From NCBI GenBank assembly GCA_006503535.1, contig QYRS01000008.1:1178001-1242000 (forward strand): a DNA stretch of 64,000 nt, given 5' to 3'. Both the position numbers and the translations under genes were made by a program. The DNA is from Arthrinium phaeospermum. Its lineage: Eukaryota; Ascomycota; Sordariomycetes; Amphisphaeriales; Apiosporaceae. Positions 24,064-34,508 of this stretch are shown here, in pieces. Position 1 is the stretch's first letter, and each line of letters begins with the position of its first letter. Below the pieces are notes generated by a model. It worked only from the letters and a program-made list of their open reading frames with translations, did no database searches and had not been told where the DNA came from.

Positions 24064-25338
24064 GAGCATTGCACTCAGCATCATCACGATGCTCCTCTCT
24101 TCCTTGTATCCACGTCTCCTATTGGGTTCTTTGTTTTCACCTTGTTCTTTTATCCCCCAGGAGCCATCATGTGATCTTCTTCGCACATGTCGAAACGCGG
24201 CTCCCGTCCTCCGTCGGTCCCATACGTCTCCTTTCGTCGTCCATCCTGCTCCCCCACCCATCATGAACGTCTTGAACTCGTCTCGAACACTTCAACCCTT
24301 GCATTTCCGCCCACGTCTATCGTCTCCGGGGGGTCTGCATCACATAAAAGGTAGGGCAGGGTGACGATAGCGGCAATTTCTGATCGCGACAGTGAAGGTG
24401 ATTCCTGAGTCGTGAGGTGATGAGACGCTTCAGTATTTACTTACTGTGGTAACTCTGACTGTACCTACAAAACGTCAGTTGCAATTGCAGCTGACGTACC
24501 TTTTCTTCTTTGTCTTCATAGGTGCTTGCCCATTTCAACGAGCGACTCGAGCCCCGGTCCCGCAGCTTTGCCGAACTCCGCCCGACGTTTCCCACCCGTT
24601 GCTTCTCGCAAGATCGATCGTTGTCAGCCTTGGCAGCATCCATCTACATCGGCCGAGGCCGACTACAGCACGCACCAGGCGTCGGGGGATAGTCGAGCTG
24701 GGCTGCATAGCGAGTACACGGAGGCGTGGTTGCAGATGGGTATCTATGTCAAAGTAGAAGATAGATCGAGGTAGTCAATTGATGAGTTCATGTTTTGATT
24801 TGTTTCGGCTTCGTCATTAAGCCATAGGTATCTATCTTCGTGATCTCAGACGTTCAACACATTTCGTGTGCTATTCTGTTGCAAGAAGACGACGTCTCTG
24901 CAAACCGTAGATTATGTGCTTGTCATCACTGATCAAATCCCCCGTGGTAACTTTGCTTTGATGTGTAAGAATCGATAGGCCGCGCTCCAGTATTTTGTGG
25001 TAACTCTGACTGCGTTGTTGGCAAGAAACAAGTCGTAAAGATGAAGGGGTGGAAGGGCAATTTATATGTGCAAGCAAGGCATGTGCTTCCTCATGGTGGG
25101 GGCCAACTACCAGGTACGTTTAGATGCTGGGCGTTTATTGGCCTTGAGGGAACCGTGGTAGGCAGCCAGTCCTATTTCCAGGTCTGCATTACGTATATAC
25201 ATAGCCATGGTCTTCAGTTAATCAAGTGTTATCCATGCAAGCCTATCACTGTTGCTCATTCTTGCTCATTCTCAGATCCAACGTCATAAACTTTGCAGAC
25301 AGTTGTGTTTCCGTCACCTCTTCTTTCTAGTCCCTCGC

Positions 25339-26419
25339 CTAATAGGTAGTTACATAGTCCTTCAAGTAAAACTGCAAAACGCGTATAAATCGCCGTCCCA
25401 GCTCCCCCTCCCCCTCCCCCTTCCTCGCCAAGCCCCAACCCGCCCTCCGCATCACCCCCTCCATCTCCACCTCCCAAGCGAGGCGGCCTTGCCGATACGC
25501 ACGCTCCCTCTCCTCGATCCCCTCATCGCCGTTCTTCAGGTGCTCCAGCCTCACGGTCCGCAGGCGCGGAAAATCGGCCCGGAGCCGCGCCTCGAGCACC
25601 GGAAACGCCTCCGCCACCTGCCTGGTCCAGCCCGCCTCTGTGTGCTTCTCGGATATCCACCCCGAGTCGGCATGCGAACAACTCCACACGGCGCTCGCGA
25701 TCTCGTTGTCGGTCTCGCCGCCCGGGATGCGCTTCAGGGCGTCCTTGGATATCACGCGCGCGACCTCGCGGAACTCGAGCTCGGTCAGGCCGGCGCAGCA
25801 GCCCTCCTCCGCGAGGAGAGCGACGGGGCTGGGATCCAAGGCGTAACTCCAGTGCCAGGAGTGGAAGCCGCCGTAGTACTTCATGCGGTCGTCGTCCGCG
25901 ACGGGGTCGGCAGGGGTCGGGAAGTGGAAGTAGTCCCAGCCGACGGCGACGCGGCGGATCAGGGCGGCGTTGCGGGGGCCGATGGCCTGGAGGAGGCCCT
26001 TGATGCTGTTGGGTGAGCGGCAGATGTACAGGGTGTTCTCTCCGTACAGGATGCTGACGGCCTCTGCGTAGACGCGCCTGCTCGTGCGCAGGATGGATAC
26101 GGCAAGGGGTACTGTGCTCCAAAAGGGCGGCACCTTTTCGGACTCGGGCACACTTTGGGGCTCGAGCTCACTTTCGGAGCCGAGCTCATCTTCGAACTCA
26201 TTTTCGGAGTCGAGCTCATCTTCTGGCTCAAACTCCGGAAACTCCGGCGGCCACAGAAAAAACTCCGAGCCCAGGGGACTCAGCAATTCTCGGTACTATA
26301 GGAAAGACACTCTATCAGAGTTAAGTCCGTAGCATAGAGGGAATGATACTCACGATCATGTTTCTGACTTCAGGTGGGAACCTGAACCACCGCGATACCT
26401 CCTCTCTAGTCTCGTCCAT
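25339..26419 (-). CDS. F-box-like/DUF7730-type fungal protein
   Basis: Exons 26419-26354 and 26295-25339 give 340 aa. The N-terminus reads MDETREEVSRWFRFPPEVRNMI and joins 'YRELLSPLG' across a 58-nt intron, giving the fungal F-box-like signature 'FPPEVRNMIYREL'. An acidic repetitive insert follows (DELDSENEFEDEL...). Then comes the usual second block, 'ILRTSRRVYAEAVSILYGENTLYI', and a conserved-looking C-terminal half with 'FPRLRTVRLEHL'. Proteins of this type are numerous and poorly characterised in filamentous ascomycetes; some may be substrate adaptors, but nothing here shows a partner. The acidic insert is encoded by a short tandem repeat near 26155-26240. Confidence 0.8.
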
Positions 26420-26725
26420 GGTAAATATGTATGAATTCCACGAAAGGAGAAATCAAGACATGTGTACTTTACAGGCAGTACATTAACAGGAACAGCAGCT
26501 TGTGACGTCGCACTACCAATCGACGAAAATTGCCGAAAAACATCATGGGGCTTAAACTCGTCAAAAGCCATGTTACGCGGTTTCCACAAAACGACTGGTT
26601 TGCGCTTGGTAGGAACCAAGTATTTGTCCAAGTTAATTTGTTATGTGTCATGTAGCTTCCTAAGATTCTGCTCAGTGAAGCACTAAATAAATGTCTCAAT
26701 TCTTATTGACAAAGGGCCTCCAAGT
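26420..26725. other. intergenic, F-box-like gene 5' flank / rhodopsin-domain gene 3' flank
   Basis: About 300 bp between two minus-strand genes. No element recognised. Confidence 0.5.
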
Positions 26726-28065
26726 TTATACCCCTCCACGAACCGAGACGGGGCTCCCGCCTGACCGTACCTTCCAGTCCTCGTTCCCGGAGCCCCTTTC
26801 CCAGGGCGCGATAGCATATCTCTCCACGTCGACCGTCGCCGACGACACCGAGTTTCGGCGCGTGGTATATACCGCGGTAGTCGGGGTGATGGGCATGGGC
26901 GTCCCCATCGAGATCTCGTCGCGACGATGGATAACCAAGCCCTTGATCCCGGAGAACCTAGTCGAGGCGCGCTTGGGGGCCGAACCCGCCCCGACTCGCC
27001 TGTCCCGGCCCCGGGACCTACGAGACCCGGTGCCAGTAGTGCCGCCGAGGACCCTCTTGAACAGGGGCCGCAGCGTGGCAATGGAGGATGCCGCGAGACC
27101 CATGGCGAGCTCGGTGGTGCTCCAAGTAGTAAAGTCGACAAACACGTACAGGAAATCGCTGTCATGGGTGAGTTGCCAGACATAGGGGATGCGGACAATG
27201 GTCGCTGCCGATGCGCTGTTGTCGCGAAACAAATAAGATGGTTAGCATATGCCTCTACATAGACCCAGAGCTGGAGATGCTGGGACTTACATGATGCCAA
27301 GCGCGAGGATTCCAGCGATGGAGGCTTTGGTCCGTCTGTTCAGCTCGAGGCTCCATACCAGAGCGATGGGAAGCAATCCCAATATCCAATCAGCTAGACA
27401 GTTGATACCGGCAGCTGCGTAAGTTGTTCCCGTGATGATTTCCTCGCTCAGGCACGAGCCTCCGGTGGGGTCGCTCAGCCTTTCCCAAAAGTGCTGCACC
27501 GGTACACACTGGAAGGCCGCCAGGAAGGTGTATATCGTGTTCCAGACGACGACCACGGCTAGAGTGGTATAGATGACTGCTTTGTGCCAACGCTTGGAGC
27601 AGATGCGTAGGAGCAGAATCGAGACCGTAATCTTGACCAAGATGGATGTCACGACGTAGAGCCATTCACCCAGCCAACGAAACTGTTTTGACTTGGTCAG
27701 TTCGGACATCTTCTTGTGCGTATATCGTCGGATGGACAGGACGCACCTTCAAAGCACTTGGTAACCACTCGACCGGGACGTTTTCCAGATGCCTGCCGGC
27801 GCCATATTGTATAGATAAGAAGACACAGCTCCCGTAGCCCCCGAAGAAAATCTGCTTTGGTCAGCTTTTTGGTCGACAAGGCCAGGGTTCTTCTTATATA
27901 GGTGGGAAGGCGCACCAGGCTCACGACGGCCAGATAATCCTCCCAGGAGAATATCTTCAACATGCATAGGCGGACATAGCAGCGAAGAGCCACGCTGACC
28001 GTGGCGATGGTCAGACCGAATATCGTGGAGGCATACAATTCAGCACTTCGATCGTCGGGCGCCAT
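26726..28065 (-). CDS. fungal rhodopsin-domain integral membrane protein
   Basis: Four exons, 28065-27916, 27851-27747, 27682-27291 and 27215-26726, all phase-consistent; 378 aa. It belongs to the fungal 'rhodopsin domain' family of seven-helix plasma-membrane proteins (PTH11-related, lacking a CFEM domain). Helix 1 lies in 'ASTIFGLTIATVSVALRCYVRL', followed by 'FSWEDYLAV', 'FGGYGSCVFLSIQYGAGRH', 'EWLYVVTSILVKITVSILLLRI', 'QCVPVQHFWE', 'CLADWILGLLPI' and 'ASAATIVRIPYV'. These are the usual landmarks in order. The cytoplasmic C-terminal tail (~110 residues) is Gly/Ser/Thr/Arg-rich. Such proteins are thought to act as receptor-like sensors, mostly without known ligands. No retinal-binding lysine is implied by the name. 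Confidence 0.88.
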
Positions 28066-30341
28066 GATAGCTTCGACTTGCTAGCGTGTAAGTGATGCTG
28101 GGCTTCGGGGAGCCATAGGACGGACTCGAGGGGGGAACCTTTTCCTTTCTACTTGGATGCGGAAGGCAATGTGCCCGAAGGCGAAGGCCAGGGTTGTCGG
28201 GGAAGCAGGCGAGGTCGAGTCACATAAGGTCCACAGGGCTCCAGCACGGCAAGCAAGGCGGAGGGGATATGACGGGAGGGTTCGTTTGTGATATACATTG
28301 GTAGCCCACCAGGAAAAGAGGAGAAGGGAGCATCATCTGGGGTAGATCCGGACCATCCAGAAGCATCACCCAGGTCGCCATACCATGCAAGTGGCTTATC
28401 ACGCACATGGGTTGAGTAAATAACGCGGCCGCTCGTTAGCTTCGGTTCTTCTTCCCAACACGCTTCAATATCTTGGGTCAACCACGCCATCACCATCTCT
28501 TCCTGGACCGACTCGGCCAATTGGCGTCGAGGCATCAGCTCTAACAGAGACGGGCCTGCGCCAAGCTCAGGTTGACAAGGGCGCCACCCGAAGCTCTGTG
28601 GGCTAACAAGCAGATTGGGCTTCTCCGGGCATCACGAAGCCAGAGAAAGCGAAGGTGCCACAGCTTGGGGACCAAAAAGAAGCGAACTGTAAACCCGCAC
28701 GGCTGGGTAGTAGGTAAGTGATAGCAGGGAACACAGACAGTGCAGAGTCGTAGTATCCACAGGATAAATCCGATCGCATATTCACGTAAGGTTGCAGAGC
28801 TATCAGTGGTTGACAACGTTGACAAGTTGACAGACGAGGCAGGGAATGGCATGTAAGTTGACAGGAGTATCGCATGTGGTTGGCTCCCTAGCCCTGGCAC
28901 TGCTGACAGGGATCAAGGGAAGATGGGCCTCCAGCCAGCCTGTCCAGCGGCTGAGGGAACAAGTCAGAATGGAGAGTCCACATCTCGAGGGACCGTTGGG
29001 GGTGATGCCGCGAAAGAAGCGAACAAATCAACAAGCGAGAGGGATCCCATCTGGGGTACGGGTCTCTTCAGGGCCTTTTGATAGGGCCTAAATCGAAAAA
29101 CCGGGGGCAGAGATCTTGGGCCCGGCGGGGTTCGGTGGCTTTGCTTCAATTTTTGGGTGCTTGCTTGGAGTGGGCAGGTGGGGTCGTCGACGCATTTGGC
29201 CCGTCCCTTCTGTTCCTGGCATCGAAATCCGATCTTGCATACGCACTCTATCACGCACTCTATCCTGTAGACCAAAGACATTGATGCCTGTCGTGTTGAT
29301 AATCCTGGCAGTCTCACCCAGCCCGCCCCTCTAGTGCATAAAGACTGCTGACTGGCTGCTGAGGAAGATCCCTGATATTGGTTCGCCCCTATGGATACGG
29401 AAGCTGCACCTGCTCTATCCTATCATGCTAGATGGCTCTAGACTCCGTCCCGCAGCTCTTGCCAAGTCGCCGCTGCAAGAGCAGTGGATTCGCTGGACCT
29501 TTTTTCTCTTCATGTCGGTTTTGACATATCGTATTTCCTTTTCCTAGTTGACAGCTCGGCAGATAATTTGTTTTTCTGTCCACTGACAGGTCGTATTTCC
29601 TTGTTCGGTGCTGTCAAGCGGTATTAGAAGTGATATCTTATACGGAATGCAGACAAATTCCACCTGTACCGGGCAACCTCAACGTGGATGACGAACAATA
29701 GCCCAGCTGTTTCCCGATAAAACACGCACGGTTATTTGCTTATTCATGTACCCTGAGCGACGGCAGCCAAGGAAGAAAATTTCCTCAAACTTTCTGCCGC
29801 CCACGTTGCAACTGCTGCAACGTCGGGTCGGTCATATGTCGGGAGAGATATTCTACAGGGGAGGTCCCGTTTTAGCCAACGCGGGCTCCCGAGGGAAGTT
29901 CGGGTCCTGCTTGCTGGATGCCGTGAAGCCCCGGCGGGAAAGTCCGCCTGTTTCGATGCCTTGGGTTCCATGCCACGCCCGGCCAGATGGCGATCATAGT
30001 GTGGCTGCCATGTACCCATAATGGCATCCATGCCAGCATCTCGAAATAGAGCGCCAGATGTTCCACGATGAAGTCACACGTACTCTGTTTTGACCCGATG
30101 CTTGCTGACAACTAACTCCCATAGCGCTCCCTCTGATGACATCTGTGGTGTTGCTTGGTACACGTGGCGGAGTTTCGCCGTCCACGCCATGACGTTCTCG
30201 CACCAAGGAGCTGTTTAGTCCTGCTGACTCGTACACTGTGGCTTGTGTCTCAAACCTACATAATCGGCGCCGCAAGACCTCATCAAGGCCTCAACAGTGC
30301 TGATGTTGCCCCATAACGAATACTACCTCGCGTGGTCAACT
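28066..30341. other. 2.3-kb gene-free region
   Basis: Open frames here (the longest a 128-residue minus-strand frame at 28535-28149 just upstream of the rhodopsin-domain gene) show no recognisable domain. I see no repeats, tRNA or transposon ends that I can support. Confidence 0.45.
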
Positions 30342-31568
30342 TCAAACCCAATTACGTGTGTAACGGGGTTCTTCCCAATCCCGAGGCCATGGGATATCCT
30401 CAGGAGGAGTTTTCCAACCTTCGCCCATCAGGGCCGGACAGGTCAAAAGCTGGGCCGGGGTCAGTCTAAGCACGCATTCTATAACACGATCGACGATCTC
30501 ACCTCCAGGTATCAGAGCGGCTGCTAACATGACCTGAGTGATGGCCACCAGGTCCTCCGGCGTCGACTCCTCGACATGGTCCTCCCAAAACTCGACGAGC
30601 GTATCGGCACTGGCCACCAGATCATCGGCATCCTTGGCATAGCACTTGATGCCCAGGCAGGCCCCCAGCTCGCGGAACGCCAGTCGCCTGCCGGCGCTTT
30701 TGTGTAGGATAGAATACGGCCCGTTTTTCTGCTCGACGAAAACCCTCCGAGCGATGCTGTCCCCATGCGCGCCCAGTTCTCGCAGCAGATCGTCGTCCCC
30801 CCGCCGGCTGTGGAACTGGGCCACCCAGAGGCTCATGCCCAGGTCCAGCATGTCGGTCGACGACTCGAGAGGCCGGGACCGCGTCATCATGTTCCAGTAC
30901 TGCTCGATCTCCGCCTGGAGCGGCTGCTCGTCTTTCTGTCCGAACCAGCGGGCCACGCTATCTAGACGTTCGAAGATCGCATACCCCGTCACATCATCCA
31001 GGTGGCCCTTGGAGCGGGAAAGGGGCCGGCTCATGTCGCAAGAAATCTTCCAGACCATAGACAGATCCCCGATGCCGCCGTTCTTGTGCACCACGAATCG
31101 CGAGTGGATGGCCTTTGCCAACTGGATTGCGAGGTCGTTGTACCGGACGTCTCCGGATGCTTTTGCCAAGCAGCTCAGGGCGAACATCCAGAGGGTCAAG
31201 TAGTGGTGATACTGCCCGTCGCTGTCGGGGCCGGCCTCGTCGACCTTGCCGATACGGAGACCTCCCTTCAGCGGCTCCGTGTCCGAAGCGCCCGGTAGTC
31301 GCGAAGATCCGTCCCGCGTTCTTCCTAGGGTGTCGTGGACGGCCCGCACCAGTCGCGCGGCCGCCTCCAGGTACCGCTCCTCGCCTGTCGCATGTCGTAG
31401 AGACACGAAGTTGACGACCCCGAACGCGTCCGTCCACAAGTATCGACCTCGATGGCCCGCGTTCCGGGGTTGAGGCGGGACAGTCCAGTTCGCAATATCG
31501 TCGAAGTTACCGTAGACCTTCTCCATGGCCGCTTTGAAGCGTCGCAGCCGTGCAGCTTGAGACGCCAT
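30342..31568 (-). CDS. uncharacterised helical-barrel-like protein (six-hairpin glycosidase-like?)
   Basis: Intronless, 408 aa, start MASQAARLRR. Clear coding character: a regular series of amphipathic helices separated by Gly-rich turns, for example 'GRYLWTDAFGVVNFVSLRHATGEERYLEAAARLV', 'YHHYLTLWMFALSCLAKASG' and 'YNDLAIQLAKAIHSRF'. The aromatic and acidic residues in 'LWTDAFGVVN' and 'GQYHHYLTLW' recall alpha/alpha-toroid sugar-active proteins, so a six-hairpin glycosidase-like fold is my tentative assignment. No signal peptide is visible, so it is probably cytoplasmic. No catalytic residues can be assigned. It is flanked by a large gene-free region and the photolyase-family gene. Confidence 0.72.
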   Translation of the reverse strand: MASQAARLRRFKAAMEKVYGNFDDIANWTVPPQPRNAGHRGRYLWTDAFGVVNFVSLRHATGEERYLEAAARLVRAVHDTLGRTRDGSSRLPGASDTEPLKGGLRIGKVDEAGPDSDGQYHHYLTLWMFALSCLAKASGDVRYNDLAIQLAKAIHSRFVVHKNGGIGDLSMVWKISCDMSRPLSRSKGHLDDVTGYAIFERLDSVARWFGQKDEQPLQAEIEQYWNMMTRSRPLESSTDMLDLGMSLWVAQFHSRRGDDDLLRELGAHGDSIARRVFVEQKNGPYSILHKSAGRRLAFRELGACLGIKCYAKDADDLVASADTLVEFWEDHVEESTPEDLVAITQVMLAAALIPGGEIVDRVIECVLRLTPAQLLTCPALMGEGWKTPPEDIPWPRDWEEPRYTRNWV

Positions 31569-32045
31569 AGTTTCTGAACAAGCCTACATTTCCTCTTCGT
31601 GTGAGTCGGATGCTTTGGAATGTCAATCGAGTGGTAAGTGTTCGTCCTGTTGTTGGTGTAAGTAGATAAATGTACGGCACATGATCGATGGCTACTTGGA
31701 GTATCTTTGGCCAAGCGGGCGGGGCAGACAAACTTACAGCTCCAACCGTTCGACACCATTCGACATTGTGACATCAGCAGGGTTGCACTTCAACCACTTC
31801 TATGGCAGGCCAATATGGCGGCTCTTTATAGAAGCGCATTGCGTATGATGTCGAATTCGCTCCGGCCAGCGAAGCCGTGTGGTGACTGGCTGCACTGCCT
31901 CACCCTTCAAGTATACGCACACACGATTGGTATCAAGATTGATCCGGTTACCATCCCCAAGCTGACATGTTTGTAATTAAGATTAATAGAACAAGAATAG
32001 AACAAACAAACGTAAGCCTTTCGAGTACACCGTATATCCTCCTTT
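31569..32045. other. upstream region of the helical-barrel gene
   Basis: 477 bp between two minus-strand genes. No element or gene recognised. Confidence 0.45.
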
Positions 32046-33755
32046 TCAAGGCTCAGCATCCGCCATGTCCTGCTTGTACCGCTCGATACACCGCGCCTTG
32101 CTCTCCTGGAAATCGACGTGCGGCTCGGGGTAGTCCAGCTTCGCAAACTCCTCCTTGCTCAGCCGGTGGAAGGGGTCGAACACGGCCTTGCCCTCGACCC
32201 CGCGCAGCTCGGGCACCCAGCGCCGGATGAAGTCGCCTCGGGGATCGCACTTCTCGGCCTGGGCGACGGGGTTGAAGACGGTGTAGCTGGGCTCCCAGCC
32301 CTGCGTGTTGTTGCAGAGGTCCCAGTCGACGAGGTGCTCGGCGAAGTAGCGCTCGCCGCGGCGGTAGTCGATCAGCAGGTTGGTGCGCAGGTAGCTCGCC
32401 GTGTTCATGCGCAGCCGGTTGTGCATGTAGGCCTCGCGGTTGAGCTGGCGCATGCCCGCGTCGACAAAGGGCACGCCCGTCGTGCCCTCGCACCACTTCT
32501 GCCACCCGGCCTCGTCCTCCTCCCACTCGATGAAGTCGTACTTGAGGTTCTGCGGCAGGTTCAGGCTGTTGTGCGGCGTCACCGCCATCATGTGCCGGTA
32601 GAACTCGCGGAACACGAGCTCGCGCACCCACGCCGCCAGCCCCGCGTCGCTGCCGGACTGCGAGAAGTCGGCGCGGCCGTCGTTCAGCTGCTTCCGCCCG
32701 GCGTCCAGGACCTCCCGCACCGAGACCATGCCCGACGAGAAGTAGGCCGACAGCCGGCTGGAGTTGTCGGCCGCGGGCGTCGAGCGGTTGGCCGCGTACG
32801 TGCTGATCTTCTTGTCGAAGAACTCGCCCAGTCGCTTCATGCCCGCGGCGTGGCCGGCGGGCCACAGCTTCTGGAGGCGGTCTCGCTCTTCGTCGGACGC
32901 GTATTGTCTAGACTCGGGCGCCTCGGGCAGTGACTGACCGAAGAGATTTTTGTGCTTCGACGACTTGACCGATTTGTCATTCGCCTGGGGCGGGGGCAGA
33001 GTGTCGGTGAGCGAAGGGTCGTCCGCGACTTCGGCCAGCCAGGCTTTGTGGTAGGGCGTGAAGACCTTCATCGGGCCTCCCGCGCCAGTCTTCAACGCTC
33101 GGGGCAGGATCACCGTCTGGTCATGGTGCAGGACAAACTGCACATCCACGTCCTCCTTCGCCTCCTCCAGCCTATCGAATAAGTCGAGGTCTCGCCTCAG
33201 CTCGTCAACCTCGTGTTCAATGTTGGCGTAAAGGTGCGAGACGTCATGCTTTTTTAGCGTCTCCAAGATCGTCGGCCCCTTATCCTTCCTCTCCTCTGCC
33301 ACCAGCGGCAGGAACGGTATGTTCAGCTCCTCCATCTGCCCCTGCAAGACGCGCAGACCCTCGAGCATGAAGTTCGTCCGCGCCGTGCTGGCCCCGTGCC
33401 ACTCAATATCCTGCGGCGAGAAGAGGAAGCACGTCAGCAGCGCGCCGCTGCCTTCTTTGGCCTTGAGCGACGCCGCGTGCAGAGCGCGGTTGTCTTCGGC
33501 GCGCAGGTCCTTACTCCTGAACCAGTGGAGGACGTTGCGCGGCTTGGTGGCCGACGCGTCCGCCCTCTTCTCCATGCGCTCCAGGAGCTCGTCCCAGGGA
33601 TTGTCCGGCCCGTCAATCTCCTTGGCCCGTTTGGTGGAAGGGTGTTTGAGCACATTCTCTTGAGAAACCGACCGCTCGTGTTTGGCCATCCTGTACTGCT
33701 GTTTTATATGGAATACAGGTAGTGTTTTGGGTACTTTTCGAACGATAGAAAACAT
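32046..33755 (-). CDS. photolyase/cryptochrome-family protein with altered FAD-binding loop
   Basis: Intronless frame of 569 aa; a second ATG at 33689 (MAKHERSVSQ) would give 547 aa and is a plausible alternative. The N-terminal antenna domain is clear ('VLHWFRSKDLRAEDNRAL', 'CFLFSPQDIEWH', 'VFTPYHKAWL'). The FAD domain shows 'LSAYFSSGMVSVREVL', 'ELVFREFYRHMM', 'GTTGVPFVDAGMRQL', 'MHNRLRM' and 'GERYFAEHLVDWDL'. This places it in the class I CPD photolyase/cryptochrome group, which repairs UV dimers using blue light or serves as a light sensor. Odd points: the usual Trp after 'LLID' is Tyr464, and the segment that normally reads NNGGW-W-xS-G-D is shortened to 'NNTQGWEPSYTVFNP', about nine residues less. 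These changes remove parts of the Trp electron-transfer chain, so light-driven activity is uncertain. Confidence 0.85.
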   Translation of the reverse strand: MFSIVRKVPKTLPVFHIKQQYRMAKHERSVSQENVLKHPSTKRAKEIDGPDNPWDELLERMEKRADASATKPRNVLHWFRSKDLRAEDNRALHAASLKAKEGSGALLTCFLFSPQDIEWHGASTARTNFMLEGLRVLQGQMEELNIPFLPLVAEERKDKGPTILETLKKHDVSHLYANIEHEVDELRRDLDLFDRLEEAKEDVDVQFVLHHDQTVILPRALKTGAGGPMKVFTPYHKAWLAEVADDPSLTDTLPPPQANDKSVKSSKHKNLFGQSLPEAPESRQYASDEERDRLQKLWPAGHAAGMKRLGEFFDKKISTYAANRSTPAADNSSRLSAYFSSGMVSVREVLDAGRKQLNDGRADFSQSGSDAGLAAWVRELVFREFYRHMMAVTPHNSLNLPQNLKYDFIEWEEDEAGWQKWCEGTTGVPFVDAGMRQLNREAYMHNRLRMNTASYLRTNLLIDYRRGERYFAEHLVDWDLCNNTQGWEPSYTVFNPVAQAEKCDPRGDFIRRWVPELRGVEGKAVFDPFHRLSKEEFAKLDYPEPHVDFQESKARCIERYKQDMADAEP

Positions 33756-34508
33756 ACGGACAGGAAAGCTCGATTATGTTCCAGCTTTTTCGCGTAATGT
33801 GAGATTTGATATTAAGTAAAACCTCCAAGAAGCTTGATCGGCAAGGAAAGAGATAAAAACGTGTCTAGAAAATATGTGCATTGCATCTTGAGAAGCGGGA
33901 GCCTCCTACGTCATGGATATTATAGGGGAAGCCCGAATAAGAAAAGACGAGATAGCGCCAGAAAGGGCTCCCCACAACTAAGAAGAACATTGCTCGATCT
34001 TCTAATGCCCCCCGAGCCTCGGTTGCTGATCTCTGCTGTTATACTCGAAGCATTTCAGGCTGCAGAGGTCATAGTATTTATTGTGCCGGGCTGATGTTGG
34101 GCGTAGTATTTGGGGTGGGCATAAGAATCTATGATGCTGGCTCTTCATCCTAGGTAAATGGCCAATGCCACTTGCCTTCATCGAAAATTAAGCTTATTCC
34201 AGATCGCACCAATTGTCTAACAGCATTTCCTCGCCTATCTCATCTACATATGGATCGATGCATTAAGGTATGTATGCGAGCACCTCGGAAGGAGCCCCAT
34301 CAGTCACACATAGTCACTGGAGTATGGAAACAGTTATTACGTATACAGTCAATTATATTCTTTAACAGCTATTTACATTGCCGACTCTCCAGGAGAGTCA
34401 AGAACGCCTGTGGCTTTTCCTTTTTCAAACCAGATCCACCAACGCCCGTTGTCTCAAAACTCTCGTAATTCGTAAAGCCGCGTCGCCATAGACCAATCCA
34501 TCTCTCGC
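33756..34508. other. intergenic, photolyase upstream / hsp98 3' flank
   Basis: 753 bp with no supported gene. The photolyase promoter should lie here; no light-responsive element was identified by eye. Confidence 0.45.

Larger units (their letters stand above)
23158..25338. other. 2.2-kb gene-poor, repeat-rich region
   Basis: No supported gene. Contains a diverged ~150-bp tandem duplication (23573-23870), a pyrimidine-rich microsatellite (23985-24063), and a ~65-bp diverged sequence present at both 23395-23460 and 25195-25262. The motif 'gtggtaactctgactg' occurs at about 24446 and 24996. This looks like old decayed repetitive DNA. Confidence 0.55.

Noticed and set aside
23819..24264. Minus-strand frames encoding repeated MENGRWKMEDG-type peptides
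   Set aside because: Translation of a pyrimidine microsatellite, not a gene.
28149..28535. 128-residue minus-strand open frame just upstream of the rhodopsin-domain gene
   Set aside because: No recognisable domain, Pro-rich random-looking sequence, and no splice-linked continuation; could be part of a leader.
32053..32865. 270-residue same-strand frame overlapping the photolyase-family gene
   Set aside because: Arg/Ala/Gly-rich frame-shadow caused by high GC at third positions.
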